This document shows, piece by piece, positions 7,830 to 15,817 of a stretch of DNA of 64,000 nt (position 1 is the first letter of the stretch; each line of letters opens with the position of its first letter). The stretch is taken from the NCBI RefSeq assembly GCF_963677195.1, contig NZ_OY781918.1, positions 1,600,923 to 1,664,922 on the forward strand. The letters are read 5' to 3'. The notes beneath the pieces were generated by a model. The model was not told the origin of the DNA. It made no database searches and worked only from the letters and a program-made list of their open reading frames with translations. The DNA comes from an uncultured Marinifilum sp. Its GTDB lineage: Bacteria; Bacteroidota; Bacteroidia; Bacteroidales; Marinifilaceae. Made by a program: the position numbers and the translations under genes.

Positions 7830-9095
7830 ATGGCCTTTGCAGATAAATACCTTAAGAAACAACGAATGTACCCTGAGTATATTTCGAATTCGGTTTCTGA
7901 GAAACTTAATATGATAATTACTATTCCGTGCTACGACGAACCTAATTTAATACCTAGTTTGGAGGCATTGTGGAATTGCGACCGTCCTGATAATGAGGTT
8001 GAGGTAATTGTTATTGTGAACTCGGGAGAGCAAACTCAGCAGAAAGCTCTCGATCAAAATAAGAAAACAATTAGCGACGCAAAGGCTTGGATAAAAGAGC
8101 ATCAGGATGATGGTTTAAAATTTTATTTAATACATCAGGCCAACTTGCCTAAGAAATTTGCAGGAGTTGGCTTCGCAAGAAAAATTGCAATGGATGAGGC
8201 GGTAAGTCGATTTAATAAAATTGATAAAGCCAATGGAATTATTACAGGTTTCGATGCCGATTCTGCCTGCGATAGCAACTACTTGGTAGAAATAGAAAAG
8301 TTATTTAAAAAGCATCCGAAAGCTAATGGAGCTAATATTTTTTACGAACATCCATTGGAAGGAGACGAGTTCGATAGTGAAATATACGATGCAATTGCGC
8401 AGTATGAGTTGTATTTAAGATATTACATGCTGGCCATGCGTTATGCTGGTCATCCGCATGCTTTTCATACAGTAGGATCTAGTTTTGCCGTTTCGGCAAG
8501 TGCTTACATCAAGCAGGGAGGAATGAATCGCCGTCAGGCTGGTGAAGATTTCTATTTTCTGCAAAAAATAATTCCGCTGGGTAAATTTTACGAAATTAAA
8601 AGCACTAGGGTGATTCCTTCACCCCGAATTTCGGATCGTGTTCCTTTTGGTACCGGGAAAGCAGTTTCTGTTTTTATTGATGAGGGAATTACAGATTATC
8701 AAACCTATAATTATTCAGCGTTTAAAGATTTAAAGGCTTTTTTCGATAAAACAGACGATTTCTTTGGTGTCGATTATGATACCTATTTGCATGAATTACT
8801 TGTGAAACTTCCTGGTTCGGTTCGTAGTTATCTGAAAGAAGATAATTTCTTTGATTCTTTAAACGAAATCAATAAAAATTGTGCTTCTATAGATACTTTT
8901 AGAAAGAAATTTTTTGCTGCTTTTAATGCTTTTAAAGTTTTAAAGTACCTGAATAATGTTCACGAACAATTTATCGATGAAGAAAGTATTGTGGTTTGTT
9001 CGAAGCAGTTGTTAAGCGATTTAGGAATAGATACCAAAGGAATTTATACGGCCAAAGAATTGTTAGAGATCTATAGAGATTACGAGAAAAAATAA
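7830..9095 (+). CDS. Family 2 glycosyltransferase
   Basis: A 421-residue protein starting at ATG 7830 (MAFADKYLKKQ). The frame can be extended 20 codons further, but that part is translated repeat sequence and is rejected. The GT2 fold begins with MIITIPCYDEPNLIPSLEAL. It continues through EVEVIVIVNSGE and the acidic GFDADSACDSNYL (D-D-D metal/nucleotide-sugar motif), and AGEDFYFLQKI supplies the ED acceptor-side motif. No membrane span is visible, so it acts in the cytoplasm or is peripheral to the membrane. Acceptor and sugar are unknown. It stands alone, not in a polysaccharide cluster. Confidence 0.72.
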   Translation: MAFADKYLKKQRMYPEYISNSVSEKLNMIITIPCYDEPNLIPSLEALWNCDRPDNEVEVIVIVNSGEQTQQKALDQNKKTISDAKAWIKEHQDDGLKFYLIHQANLPKKFAGVGFARKIAMDEAVSRFNKIDKANGIITGFDADSACDSNYLVEIEKLFKKHPKANGANIFYEHPLEGDEFDSEIYDAIAQYELYLRYYMLAMRYAGHPHAFHTVGSSFAVSASAYIKQGGMNRRQAGEDFYFLQKIIPLGKFYEIKSTRVIPSPRISDRVPFGTGKAVSVFIDEGITDYQTYNYSAFKDLKAFFDKTDDFFGVDYDTYLHELLVKLPGSVRSYLKEDNFFDSLNEINKNCASIDTFRKKFFAAFNAFKVLKYLNNVHEQFIDEESIVVCSKQLLSDLGIDTKGIYTAKELLEIYRDYEKK

Positions 9096-9143
9096 ATTAA
9101 TAAATGAGAGACTAATTTTTACAGTATGTAAAAACAAGATAAA

Positions 9144-9449
9144 TTATTCTTCAATTACAATAAAAATATCCTCATTTTTCTTTTTCATAAGATACTGTTC
9201 GCGAGCAAATTTTTCCAGATTTTTATGGTTGGTTTTTAGCTCGTGAATTTTCTTGCTATCAGTTTCAATTTTTTTAATAAAATAGGATTTTTCTTTTTCT
9301 AATGATTCAATTTTTGATTGATTTATTTTTCTATCTATAATCGAATGATGGTCGAAGAAAAGTAGCCATACAAAAAAAATTAAGAAGGTAATTGTGTATT
9401 TACTCCTGATTAATTTGGGGATATATTTTTTTGCCAGTTTAAGAATCAT
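9144..9449 (-). CDS. FtsB/DivIC-like septum formation initiator
   Basis: A 101-residue bitopic protein: a short basic N-terminus, one membrane helix (TITFLIFFVWLLFF), then a coiled coil rich in K and E (about residues 41-85). It ends LEKFAREQYLMKKKNEDIFIVIEE, which matches the conserved E-A-E-Y-M-----E-VF-V end of FtsB/DivIC proteins. Members join FtsL and FtsQ/DivIB in the divisome and couple septal peptidoglycan synthesis to division. The length is typical. It is downstream of pruA on the same strand but separated from it by a terminator. Confidence 0.8.
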   Translation of the reverse strand: MILKLAKKYIPKLIRSKYTITFLIFFVWLLFFDHHSIIDRKINQSKIESLEKEKSYFIKKIETDSKKIHELKTNHKNLEKFAREQYLMKKKNEDIFIVIEE

Positions 9450-9577
9450 TGTTTTGTCTTTCGGGCTAAATTACAAATAAAGAATAGAAGTAGAAAGATG
9501 AAAATGTATAAAAATAATCTTCTCCTTTTATTTACCAGAGCTAAATGCTTTACGACCACTAATATTTGTGCAAATAA

Positions 9578-9611
9578 AAAACGATTGTAGAGTTTTACAA
9601 TCGTTTTTTAT
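9578..9611 (-). terminator. Terminator downstream of pruA
   Basis: Stem AAAAAACGATTGTA / TACAATCGTTTTTT with a 6-base loop, symmetric enough to work on both strands. It lies about 78 bases past the pruA stop codon. Confidence 0.7.
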
Positions 9612-9629
9612 TTAAAAACTATAAAACGT

Positions 9630-9680
9630 GAGGTAATTGATTTTATTTTGCATCTTTTATCTATATCTCATACCTCACAT
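9630..9680. repeat. Inverted repeat GTGAGGTA ... TACCTCAC
   Basis: Perfect 8-bp arms at 9630-9637 and 9673-9680 enclose a 35-base AT-rich centre. It lies between pruA and its terminator and resembles the simple-sequence palindromes seen at 7738-7826 and 21913-22000. Its function is unknown. Confidence 0.45.
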
Positions 9681-9688
9681 TTATAATT

Positions 9689-11320
9689 TTAATCTTCTAA
9701 AAAGTTTGGATACATATAATCAACTGGAGGAACAAATGTTTCCTTAATAGTTCGTGGAGAAACCCAACGAAGTAAGTTAATCATAGAACCAGCTTTATCA
9801 TTAGTACCAGAACCTCTCGATCCGCCGAAAGGCTGTTGACCTACAACCGCACCAGTTGGTTTGTCGTTAATATAGAAGTTACCGGCAGTATGAGTTAAAC
9901 GCTTCACTAATTTTTCAATGGCATAACGATCGTTGGCAAAAATACCACCTGTTAGTGCATACATCGAAGTCTGATCCAAAATATCTAAAGTCTCATCAAC
10001 TTTATCGTCTTCGTAAACAAAAATGGTGATAACAGGACCAAATAACTCCTCTTCCATGGTAATGTAATCAGCTTTTTTAGCCTGAATTACAGTAGGAGCA
10101 ATAAAGTAACCTACCGATTTGTCGTAAGTTCCACCTGCTACAATTTCAGCATCAGGAGAAGCTTTTGCGGCGTCGATTGCTGCAGCTAGTTTGTCGAAAG
10201 ATGTTTCGTCGATTACTGCATTGTGGAAGTTTGTAAAATCTTCGGTTCCACCCATTTTAATCTCAGCTAAATCTTCCTGAACCAACTTCATCACTTCATC
10301 CCACTTGCTTGCAGGAATATAAGCTCTTGAGGCTGCAGAACATTTTTGTCCCTGGAATTCGAAAGCACCACGGGTAATACCTGTAGCTACTTCATTAGCA
10401 CATCCTGTTGGGTGCATAAAAATATAATCTTTACCACCAGTTTCACCTACAATGCGAGGATAAGTTTTGTATTTATGAATGTTGTTACCAATTGTTTTCC
10501 AAATGTTTTGGAATACAGCAGTTGAACCAGTAAAATGAATACCAGCAAAATCAGGAGAATTGAAAATAACATCAGAAGCATCAGGACCCGATACATAAAC
10601 AAGGTTGATTACACCATCAGGAACGCCAGCTTTTTTGAATATCTCCATTAAAACCTGAGCAGAATAAACAGCAGTTTTTGATGGTTTCCAAACAACAGTA
10701 TTTCCCATCATAGCAGGAGCACTTGGTAAGTTTCCAGCAATAGCAGTAAAGTTGAAAGGAGTTAATGCAAAAATAAATCCTTCAAGAGGACGCTGCTCTA
10801 CGCGGTTCCAAATTCCCTTTGATGATACAGGTTGTTGCTTGTAAATTTCAGTCATATACTGAACGTTGAAACGCAAGAAATCAGCAATCTCACAAGCAGA
10901 ATCGATTTCGGCCTGAAATGCATTTTTCGATTGTCCCAACATAGTAGCAGCATTAATTTTCATGCGGTAAGGACCCGAAATTAATTCAGCAGCTTTTAAA
11001 AAGATAGAAGCACGATGTTCCCAGGCAAGGTTTTCCCATGCAGGTTTAGCTGCTAAAGCAGCATCAATAGCCATTTGAACGTGTTCTTTACCACCCTGAT
11101 GATAATATCCTAATAAATGTTTGTGATCATGAGGGGGATTCATTGATCTTTTATCGCCTGTTCTTACTTCTTCGCTACCGATGTACATTGGTACATCAAT
11201 TTCTTCAGCACGCATTTTTTTAATGGTAGCTTGTAATTCAGCTCTCTCCGGACTTCCTGGTGCATACGAGAAAATTGGCTCGTTACTTGCAACCGGAACA
11301 TTGTATATACCTTTTGGCAT
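9689..11320 (-). CDS. pruA: L-glutamate gamma-semialdehyde dehydrogenase (P5C dehydrogenase)
   Basis: A 543-residue aldehyde dehydrogenase of the ALDH4A1-like P5C dehydrogenase type. It oxidises glutamate semialdehyde to glutamate with NAD+ in the second step of proline degradation. Landmarks are the NAD-binding HFTGSTAVFQ, the catalytic glutamate region VGETGGKDYIF, the catalytic cysteine in FQGQKCSAASRAYIP, and the C-terminal GAVVGQQPFGGSRGSGTNDK. The N-terminal FSYAPGSPERAELQ is specific to the long PruA form. It probably works with the proline dehydrogenase at 5898-6809. A TAaaTTTG box lies on the minus strand at 11370-11377. Confidence 0.93.
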   Translation of the reverse strand: MPKGIYNVPVASNEPIFSYAPGSPERAELQATIKKMRAEEIDVPMYIGSEEVRTGDKRSMNPPHDHKHLLGYYHQGGKEHVQMAIDAALAAKPAWENLAWEHRASIFLKAAELISGPYRMKINAATMLGQSKNAFQAEIDSACEIADFLRFNVQYMTEIYKQQPVSSKGIWNRVEQRPLEGFIFALTPFNFTAIAGNLPSAPAMMGNTVVWKPSKTAVYSAQVLMEIFKKAGVPDGVINLVYVSGPDASDVIFNSPDFAGIHFTGSTAVFQNIWKTIGNNIHKYKTYPRIVGETGGKDYIFMHPTGCANEVATGITRGAFEFQGQKCSAASRAYIPASKWDEVMKLVQEDLAEIKMGGTEDFTNFHNAVIDETSFDKLAAAIDAAKASPDAEIVAGGTYDKSVGYFIAPTVIQAKKADYITMEEELFGPVITIFVYEDDKVDETLDILDQTSMYALTGGIFANDRYAIEKLVKRLTHTAGNFYINDKPTGAVVGQQPFGGSRGSGTNDKAGSMINLLRWVSPRTIKETFVPPVDYMYPNFLED

Positions 11321-11369
11321 GATAATATATGTTTAAGGGTTAATTTTTATTATTTTTTATCATTCCCAA

Positions 11370-11377
11370 CAAATTTA
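11370..11377 (-). promoter_or_regulatory. Putative -7 box for pruA
   Basis: Perfect TAaaTTTG on the minus strand, 50 bases upstream of the pruA start. No matching TTTG was seen at the expected -33 distance. Confidence 0.35.
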
Positions 11378-11451
11378 TAAAAAAAAGAGCGCTTGATTTA
11401 TGAGGATTATCATGCTTTAATTTTTATTGATACATGATATGAGGGAAATCG

Positions 11452-11478
11452 AAATATCGAAGTATTCTACCGATATTT
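11452..11478. promoter_or_regulatory. Inverted repeat, possible operator
   Basis: AAATATCG (11452-11459) and CGATATTT (11471-11478) are exact inverted repeats with an 11-base spacer, in the divergent region between pruA and the lipoprotein/LytS/LytTR unit. The position and spacing would suit a dimeric regulator; which one is unknown. Confidence 0.35.
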
Positions 11479-11592
11479 AACATGTAAACATCGAAAGTAT
11501 TTGAAATTGGTTTTTACTTTTTCTTATTTTGATTATAGATAATGAAGATCTCCGCGGATTTAAAAATCTATATTCACTAAAATTGAAGTATC

Positions 11593-12510
11593 ATGAAAGC
11601 AAAGCATAATAAAATTTCTAAACTAAGTTGTTTGTTTCTACTAATTCTCTTTGTTACTCAATCTTGTGTGGTGAGTTCTTTGCATCCTTTATATACCGAT
11701 GAGGATAGAGTTCATTTGGATGAATTGGATGGCGTATGGATGGAAGATGATAAAACCAGATATGAAATTACAACAATTATTGATTCCTTAGGGAATGAAA
11801 AAATTGTACTTAATTCTAGCGATAAATTTGGATCTGATAAAGTCGATTTAAAGGAGATTAACTACGCAATTGAACATAGCTCAAAATTAAACGAAGAAGA
11901 ATTTTTTGAAGGAAATACTAAAAGTAGTAGTGAAGATAATGAGCAAATGAGCAAAGAAGAAGCATTTTTCAATGGAAATAGCGGTAAAAAGAAAAAAGTT
12001 AGTACAGAAGAGGAGAATGCATTTTTTGAAGGAAAATCACAAAAAAGAAACTATAGTGAGGCTGATCAGGCTAAAATTGAAAAATTCTTTTTTAATCCTC
12101 AATTGAGAAAGCATTATCAGATTAAGATTTTCTCAGAGAAGGATACTAGTATATTCGATGGAAAACTCTCGAAATTGGATGGAAACTATTTTTTAGATGT
12201 TATTCCAAATGAAAAATGCTTGGAGGATAAAATAGCTGAGAGTTTTATGACTGGCTTGATTACTCGTACACATGGTTTTTTTAAGCTGGATATTAATGGC
12301 GATGAATTAAAAGTTAATGCAATTGAGTATGATGATTTTGATGATTTAATAAAGAAAAAGAAAATCAGAATTGAACATGTTGAAAGAGATAATGAAATTA
12401 TTATTACAGCAAAAACCCGGGATATTCAAAAATTTCTGATCAAGTTTGCTGATACAAAGATGTTTAACGATCCCGATGAGGCTTTGATATTAAAACGGGT
12501 AAAGGATTGA
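11593..12510 (+). CDS. Lipoprotein with internal E-x-FF-x-G repeats
   Basis: A 305-residue predicted lipoprotein with a basic, hydrophobic signal ending VTQSC, so Cys25 is the lipidated residue. The following HPLYTDEDRVHLDELDGVW segment is a recurring start of Bacteroidota lipoproteins of unknown function. Residues 100-170 carry an unusual spaced repeat: EEEFFEGNT (101), KEEAFFNGNS (121), EENAFFEGKS (140) and a degenerate AKIEKFFF (160), joined by charged, Ser/Lys-rich linkers. The C-terminal part is alpha/beta with no recognised domain. It lies 40 bases upstream of the LytS-type kinase and may be co-transcribed with it as a cell-envelope sensor partner (inference). Confidence 0.6.
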   Translation: MKAKHNKISKLSCLFLLILFVTQSCVVSSLHPLYTDEDRVHLDELDGVWMEDDKTRYEITTIIDSLGNEKIVLNSSDKFGSDKVDLKEINYAIEHSSKLNEEEFFEGNTKSSSEDNEQMSKEEAFFNGNSGKKKKVSTEEENAFFEGKSQKRNYSEADQAKIEKFFFNPQLRKHYQIKIFSEKDTSIFDGKLSKLDGNYFLDVIPNEKCLEDKIAESFMTGLITRTHGFFKLDINGDELKVNAIEYDDFDDLIKKKKIRIEHVERDNEIIITAKTRDIQKFLIKFADTKMFNDPDEALILKRVKD

Positions 12511-12550
12511 GACTCCGATTTAAAGCCGGATTTTCAATAAAAAGAAATAA

Positions 12551-13612
12551 ATGATAGATCGAATTAAAAATAGCATAAGTAAGTTTATTCAAAACAGAAT
12601 ATTACAGCATATTTTGTTTTGGATGGCTTCCTTCTATGTCTTGGTTCAATTCTTTGCTCTTGAGGATGAAATATCGGATATAGATATTGTATACACATTG
12701 CTTTTTCATATCAGTTTAGTATTTGGTGTTTACTTAAATACTGTTGTATTGATTCAATTATTTCTGAAAAAAGAAAAGTATGTTTTGTATTTTATTGGAT
12801 TAATTGTGTTGTGGTATGTTACTGCAATAATTAATCAATTTACTTTCGAGAAACTGAGTGATATAATTGTGCCCGATTATTTTTTTATATCCTCTTATGA
12901 AATAGATGATTTACTTAAGTTTAGCTTTGTGTACATTGCATTAAGTACATTGCTGAAACTCTCGAAATCGTGGTTTCAGGTGCTAGAGACCGAAAAAGAA
13001 TTGGAAACTTTAAAGCGAGCACAAGCCGAGACCGAACTTAGGGCATTAAAATCGAATATCAATCCACATTTTTTGTTTAATAATTTAACTTCGCTTTACG
13101 GATTGGCAAGAAAAAAAGCCGATGAAACTCCCGAATATATTCTAAAGTTATCAGCATTAATGCGATATATGATTTACGATACCAAAGATAAATTGGTACC
13201 CTTAAATAAGGAGTTGGATTATATTGTAAATTATCTGGAATTGCAAAAATTGAGATGCGACAAAACTACCAAGATTAAATATGATATCAGGGGCGAGGTA
13301 GACTCACATCAAATCGTACCTTTTCTTTTAATTCCATTTATCGAAAATAGTTTTAAGCATGGAGGAATGAATCAAAACGATAAAAATATCATCGATTTAT
13401 TCATAATAATTGAAGAGGAGAGTTTAGAAATGCAATTGAAAAATTCCATACCAATTAAAGCAGGAAGTGAGATGGACGGAATGGGAGGATTCGGAATTGA
13501 GAATGTAAAGAGTCGACTTCAATTGTTTTACCAGGATCAATACAGTTTAGACCTTAGCCAAAATAAAGAGGAATTTAATGTAAGTCTGAAACTAAACCTA
13601 AATCTAAAATGA
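12551..13612 (+). CDS. LytS-family sensor histidine kinase
   Basis: A 353-residue membrane kinase. Four hydrophobic spans occupy about residues 17-140 (for example ILFWMASFYVLVQFFAL and YFIGLIVLWYVTAII), followed by a short coiled coil. The His_kinase domain holds the phospho-acceptor in NINPHFLFNNLTSLYGLA and the ATPase domain shows LIPFIENSFKHG (N-box) and GGFGIENVKSRL (G-box). There is no large extracytoplasmic domain, so the signal is probably sensed in the membrane or supplied by a partner such as the preceding lipoprotein. The stop codon overlaps the response regulator start (ATGA), implying translational coupling. Confidence 0.88.
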   Translation: MIDRIKNSISKFIQNRILQHILFWMASFYVLVQFFALEDEISDIDIVYTLLFHISLVFGVYLNTVVLIQLFLKKEKYVLYFIGLIVLWYVTAIINQFTFEKLSDIIVPDYFFISSYEIDDLLKFSFVYIALSTLLKLSKSWFQVLETEKELETLKRAQAETELRALKSNINPHFLFNNLTSLYGLARKKADETPEYILKLSALMRYMIYDTKDKLVPLNKELDYIVNYLELQKLRCDKTTKIKYDIRGEVDSHQIVPFLLIPFIENSFKHGGMNQNDKNIIDLFIIIEEESLEMQLKNSIPIKAGSEMDGMGGFGIENVKSRLQLFYQDQYSLDLSQNKEEFNVSLKLNLNLK

Positions 13613-14301
13613 ATACCACTAAGGAAAATACATATACCTGCCTGATTGTTGAAGATGAACCCTTATCTCAGGAAATTCTGGAAGCTTATATTAAGGATTG
13701 TCCGCAGTTAATATTAATAGATATTTGTAAAGATGCCATTGAGGCAAATACCATTTTGCTCGATAAAAAAATTGATCTAATATTTTTGGATATCAATATG
13801 CCAAAATTAAATGGTGTTGAGTGGCTTAAAAGTTTAGATGAACTGCCCAAAGTAATTTTTACTACAGCCTATCCCGAGTATGCGGTTGAAGGGTTTAATC
13901 TTAATGTTTTGGATTATCTCTTGAAACCTTTTTCTTTTAATCGATTTTTAAAATCAGTGAATAAATTTTTGTCTTTACAAAAAAACATAACAAACAAAAC
14001 TTTTGTAGTAAAATCGAATAAGAAAAGCTATATAATAAAAACGAGCGAACTAAATTATATAGAATCGGATGGTGATTATTTAAAATTGTATCGCGATGAG
14101 GATTGTATTGTTGTTCACGATACGCTAAAGAGCTTCAGGATGAAACTTTCGGGCTCAGAGTTTTTGCGTGTTCACCGATCATTTATTATTAATATTTCTA
14201 AAATTGCTTATATCGAAAATAATCAAGTGTGTGTAAATAAGAAAATGATTCCTGTTGCAAATAGCTATCGCGATGAATTAAAAAGTGCAATTGAAAAGTA
14301 A
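13609..14301 (+). CDS. LytTR-family response regulator
   Basis: A 230-residue regulator. The receiver domain (about 9-120) has the acidic pair DE (IVEDEPLS), the phospho-acceptor Asp in LIFLDINMPKLNG and the switch T/K residues (TTAYPEYAVEGF, LLKPF). The LytTR DNA-binding domain (about 130-228) includes YIESDGDYLKLY, FLRVHRSFIINI and the terminal PVANSYRDELKSAI. It forms a two-component system with the kinase it overlaps by 4 bases. Targets are unknown; the adjacent lipoprotein gene is an obvious candidate. Confidence 0.9.
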   Translation: MNTTKENTYTCLIVEDEPLSQEILEAYIKDCPQLILIDICKDAIEANTILLDKKIDLIFLDINMPKLNGVEWLKSLDELPKVIFTTAYPEYAVEGFNLNVLDYLLKPFSFNRFLKSVNKFLSLQKNITNKTFVVKSNKKSYIIKTSELNYIESDGDYLKLYRDEDCIVVHDTLKSFRMKLSGSEFLRVHRSFIINISKIAYIENNQVCVNKKMIPVANSYRDELKSAIEK

Positions 14302-14330
14302 AAAAGAGATATACAATGTACATCTCTTTT
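14302..14330. terminator. Bidirectional terminator between the LytTR gene and bioB
   Basis: Stem AAAAGAGAT / ATCTCTTTT with an inner TAC-AAT-GTA mini-stem, in the 44-base gap between convergent genes. Confidence 0.75.
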
Positions 14331-14345
14331 ATAATATTTTATTTT

Positions 14346-15314
14346 CTATAAAGTAGTTAACTCCTTATAAACAGTTGGTGTTAATCCCAGTTGATTCAAC
14401 AGATACTCATCTTCGTTAATTTTCATATTATCAACGGTAAGTAATTTATTGCCAAAGAAAATGGAGTTGGCACCAGCAAGAAAACAAAGCGCTTGTCCTT
14501 CCTGACTGTAATGTGTTCTTCCAGCAGCAAAAGCAATAACGGTTTTCGGCATTAAGATACGAGTAGTAGCAATTGCTCTAAGCATTTCAAAAATACCAAT
14601 GGTCTCTTTTCCATAAAAGGGAGTTCCTTTAACAGGTACTAAAGAGTTTAAAGGAACATTGTACGGATGTTTTTTTTGATTGGCAAGAGTTCTAAGCATT
14701 TCAATTCTGTCTTCGTGGGTTTCTCCCATACCCAAAATACCACCGGAACAATAAGGAATACCGGCTTCCTGCAGGTTGTTTAGCGTTTCCAAACGTTCGG
14801 CATAGGTTCGGGTACTGGTAATCGAAGGATAATATTTTTCTGAAGTATCAAGGTTGTGATTTACGGCAGTAATTCCCAAATTGGCCAATTGTTTCGCTTT
14901 TTCTTTATTCACCATACCTAAGGTACAGCAGACTTCAAGCCCCATTTTTTTAACCTCAGTAATCATTTCTGCAACTTCACTAAAACGTTCGTCGCTGTTG
15001 GCATCTCTTCCCGATGAACTTAAGCAAACTCTTTTCACACCATTTTCTTTGGCAATTTTTGCTTCAGCTAATACTTGATATAAACTTAATTTTTCAGGTT
15101 TTACATGAGTGTGATATCGCGCCGATTGAGCACAATATTTGCAATCTTGAGAACAGGCACCGGTACGAATAGAAATTAATGTATTCATATTCATTTTACT
15201 TGAATCGTGGTATTTTCGGTGAATGTTCGATGCGCGGTTTACCAAATCCAAAAGTGGAAGGTCATAAATATCTTTTACATCTTCGTAGGTCCAGTTGTTT
15301 CTAATGTCAGTCAT
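14346..15314 (-). CDS. bioB: Biotin synthase
   Basis: A 322-residue radical SAM enzyme that inserts sulfur into dethiobiotin in the last step of biotin synthesis. The radical SAM cluster motif is C-x3-C-x2-C in TGACSQDCKYCAQS (Cys54, 58, 61). Further conserved landmarks are VCCTLGM (ligand of the second cluster), NHNLDTSEKYY, YCSGGILGMGET and NPLNSLVPVKGTPF-like PLNSLVPVKGTPFYG. The length is standard. No other bio gene is in the window. A 119-residue unknown gene lies 11 bases upstream on the same strand. Confidence 0.95.
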   Translation of the reverse strand: MTDIRNNWTYEDVKDIYDLPLLDLVNRASNIHRKYHDSSKMNMNTLISIRTGACSQDCKYCAQSARYHTHVKPEKLSLYQVLAEAKIAKENGVKRVCLSSSGRDANSDERFSEVAEMITEVKKMGLEVCCTLGMVNKEKAKQLANLGITAVNHNLDTSEKYYPSITSTRTYAERLETLNNLQEAGIPYCSGGILGMGETHEDRIEMLRTLANQKKHPYNVPLNSLVPVKGTPFYGKETIGIFEMLRAIATTRILMPKTVIAFAAGRTHYSQEGQALCFLAGANSIFFGNKLLTVDNMKINEDEYLLNQLGLTPTVYKELTTL

Positions 15315-15325
15315 AATAAGCTTCT

Positions 15326-15685
15326 TTAATTTTTAAAATTGCGGGAATAAAAATGTGTCGAAAGAACCTTATTAACTTTTTTAGAGAATCCTATTCGACC
15401 AATTGTACTTTTGCTTGCGTTTTGTACTGTTAGCATTGCAATAAACTCGAAACACAGAGCTTCCAGTTCATCTGTTTCATTCTTATCCCGTCCGTTTTCA
15501 GGCAAATAACAAAATCTGGAAAAACTGCATTCATTAGATGGTATCAGCAAGTTATAGCTTGCATTAATGCAGGAGATTTTAATTTCTTTATTCATACTTG
15601 CAAAGGCTGCGTACGATTTCCTGCTCCATCTTTTGAACACTTGTAAATCCAGTTTTTTATTGCTGATTTTTAGTGCAGACGTCAT
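15326..15685 (-). CDS. Small conserved-looking protein upstream of bioB
   Basis: A 119-residue hydrophilic protein that I do not recognise as a named family. It has a basic/aromatic core FKRWSRKSYAAFASMNKEIKI near the N-terminus. I recall similar W-SRK-YA-FAS---K--KI cores in short Bacteroidota proteins, but cannot place them in a family. No signal peptide, membrane segment or catalytic motif is visible. Three cysteines (in SCINAS, NECSFSRFC) are in the middle part. The 11-base gap implies co-transcription with bioB, so a biotin- or cofactor-related role is possible but unproven. Confidence 0.5.
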   Translation of the reverse strand: MTSALKISNKKLDLQVFKRWSRKSYAAFASMNKEIKISCINASYNLLIPSNECSFSRFCYLPENGRDKNETDELEALCFEFIAMLTVQNASKSTIGRIGFSKKVNKVLSTHFYSRNFKN

Positions 15686-15817
15686 AACGATTTATTTACT
15701 AATATTTCAGACTCAAAAATATTATTTCTTTTTGGGAATAATTCAAGGGCATATATGTCTTACAATACAATTTTTGAGAATTGTATTAGTAAATAGGATT
15801 AAGAAGGAATTGATATT

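Noticed and set aside
14302..15700. Riboswitch or BirA-type operator before bioB
   Set aside because: No recognisable riboswitch core or long dyad symmetry was seen upstream of bioB or of the small gene preceding it.
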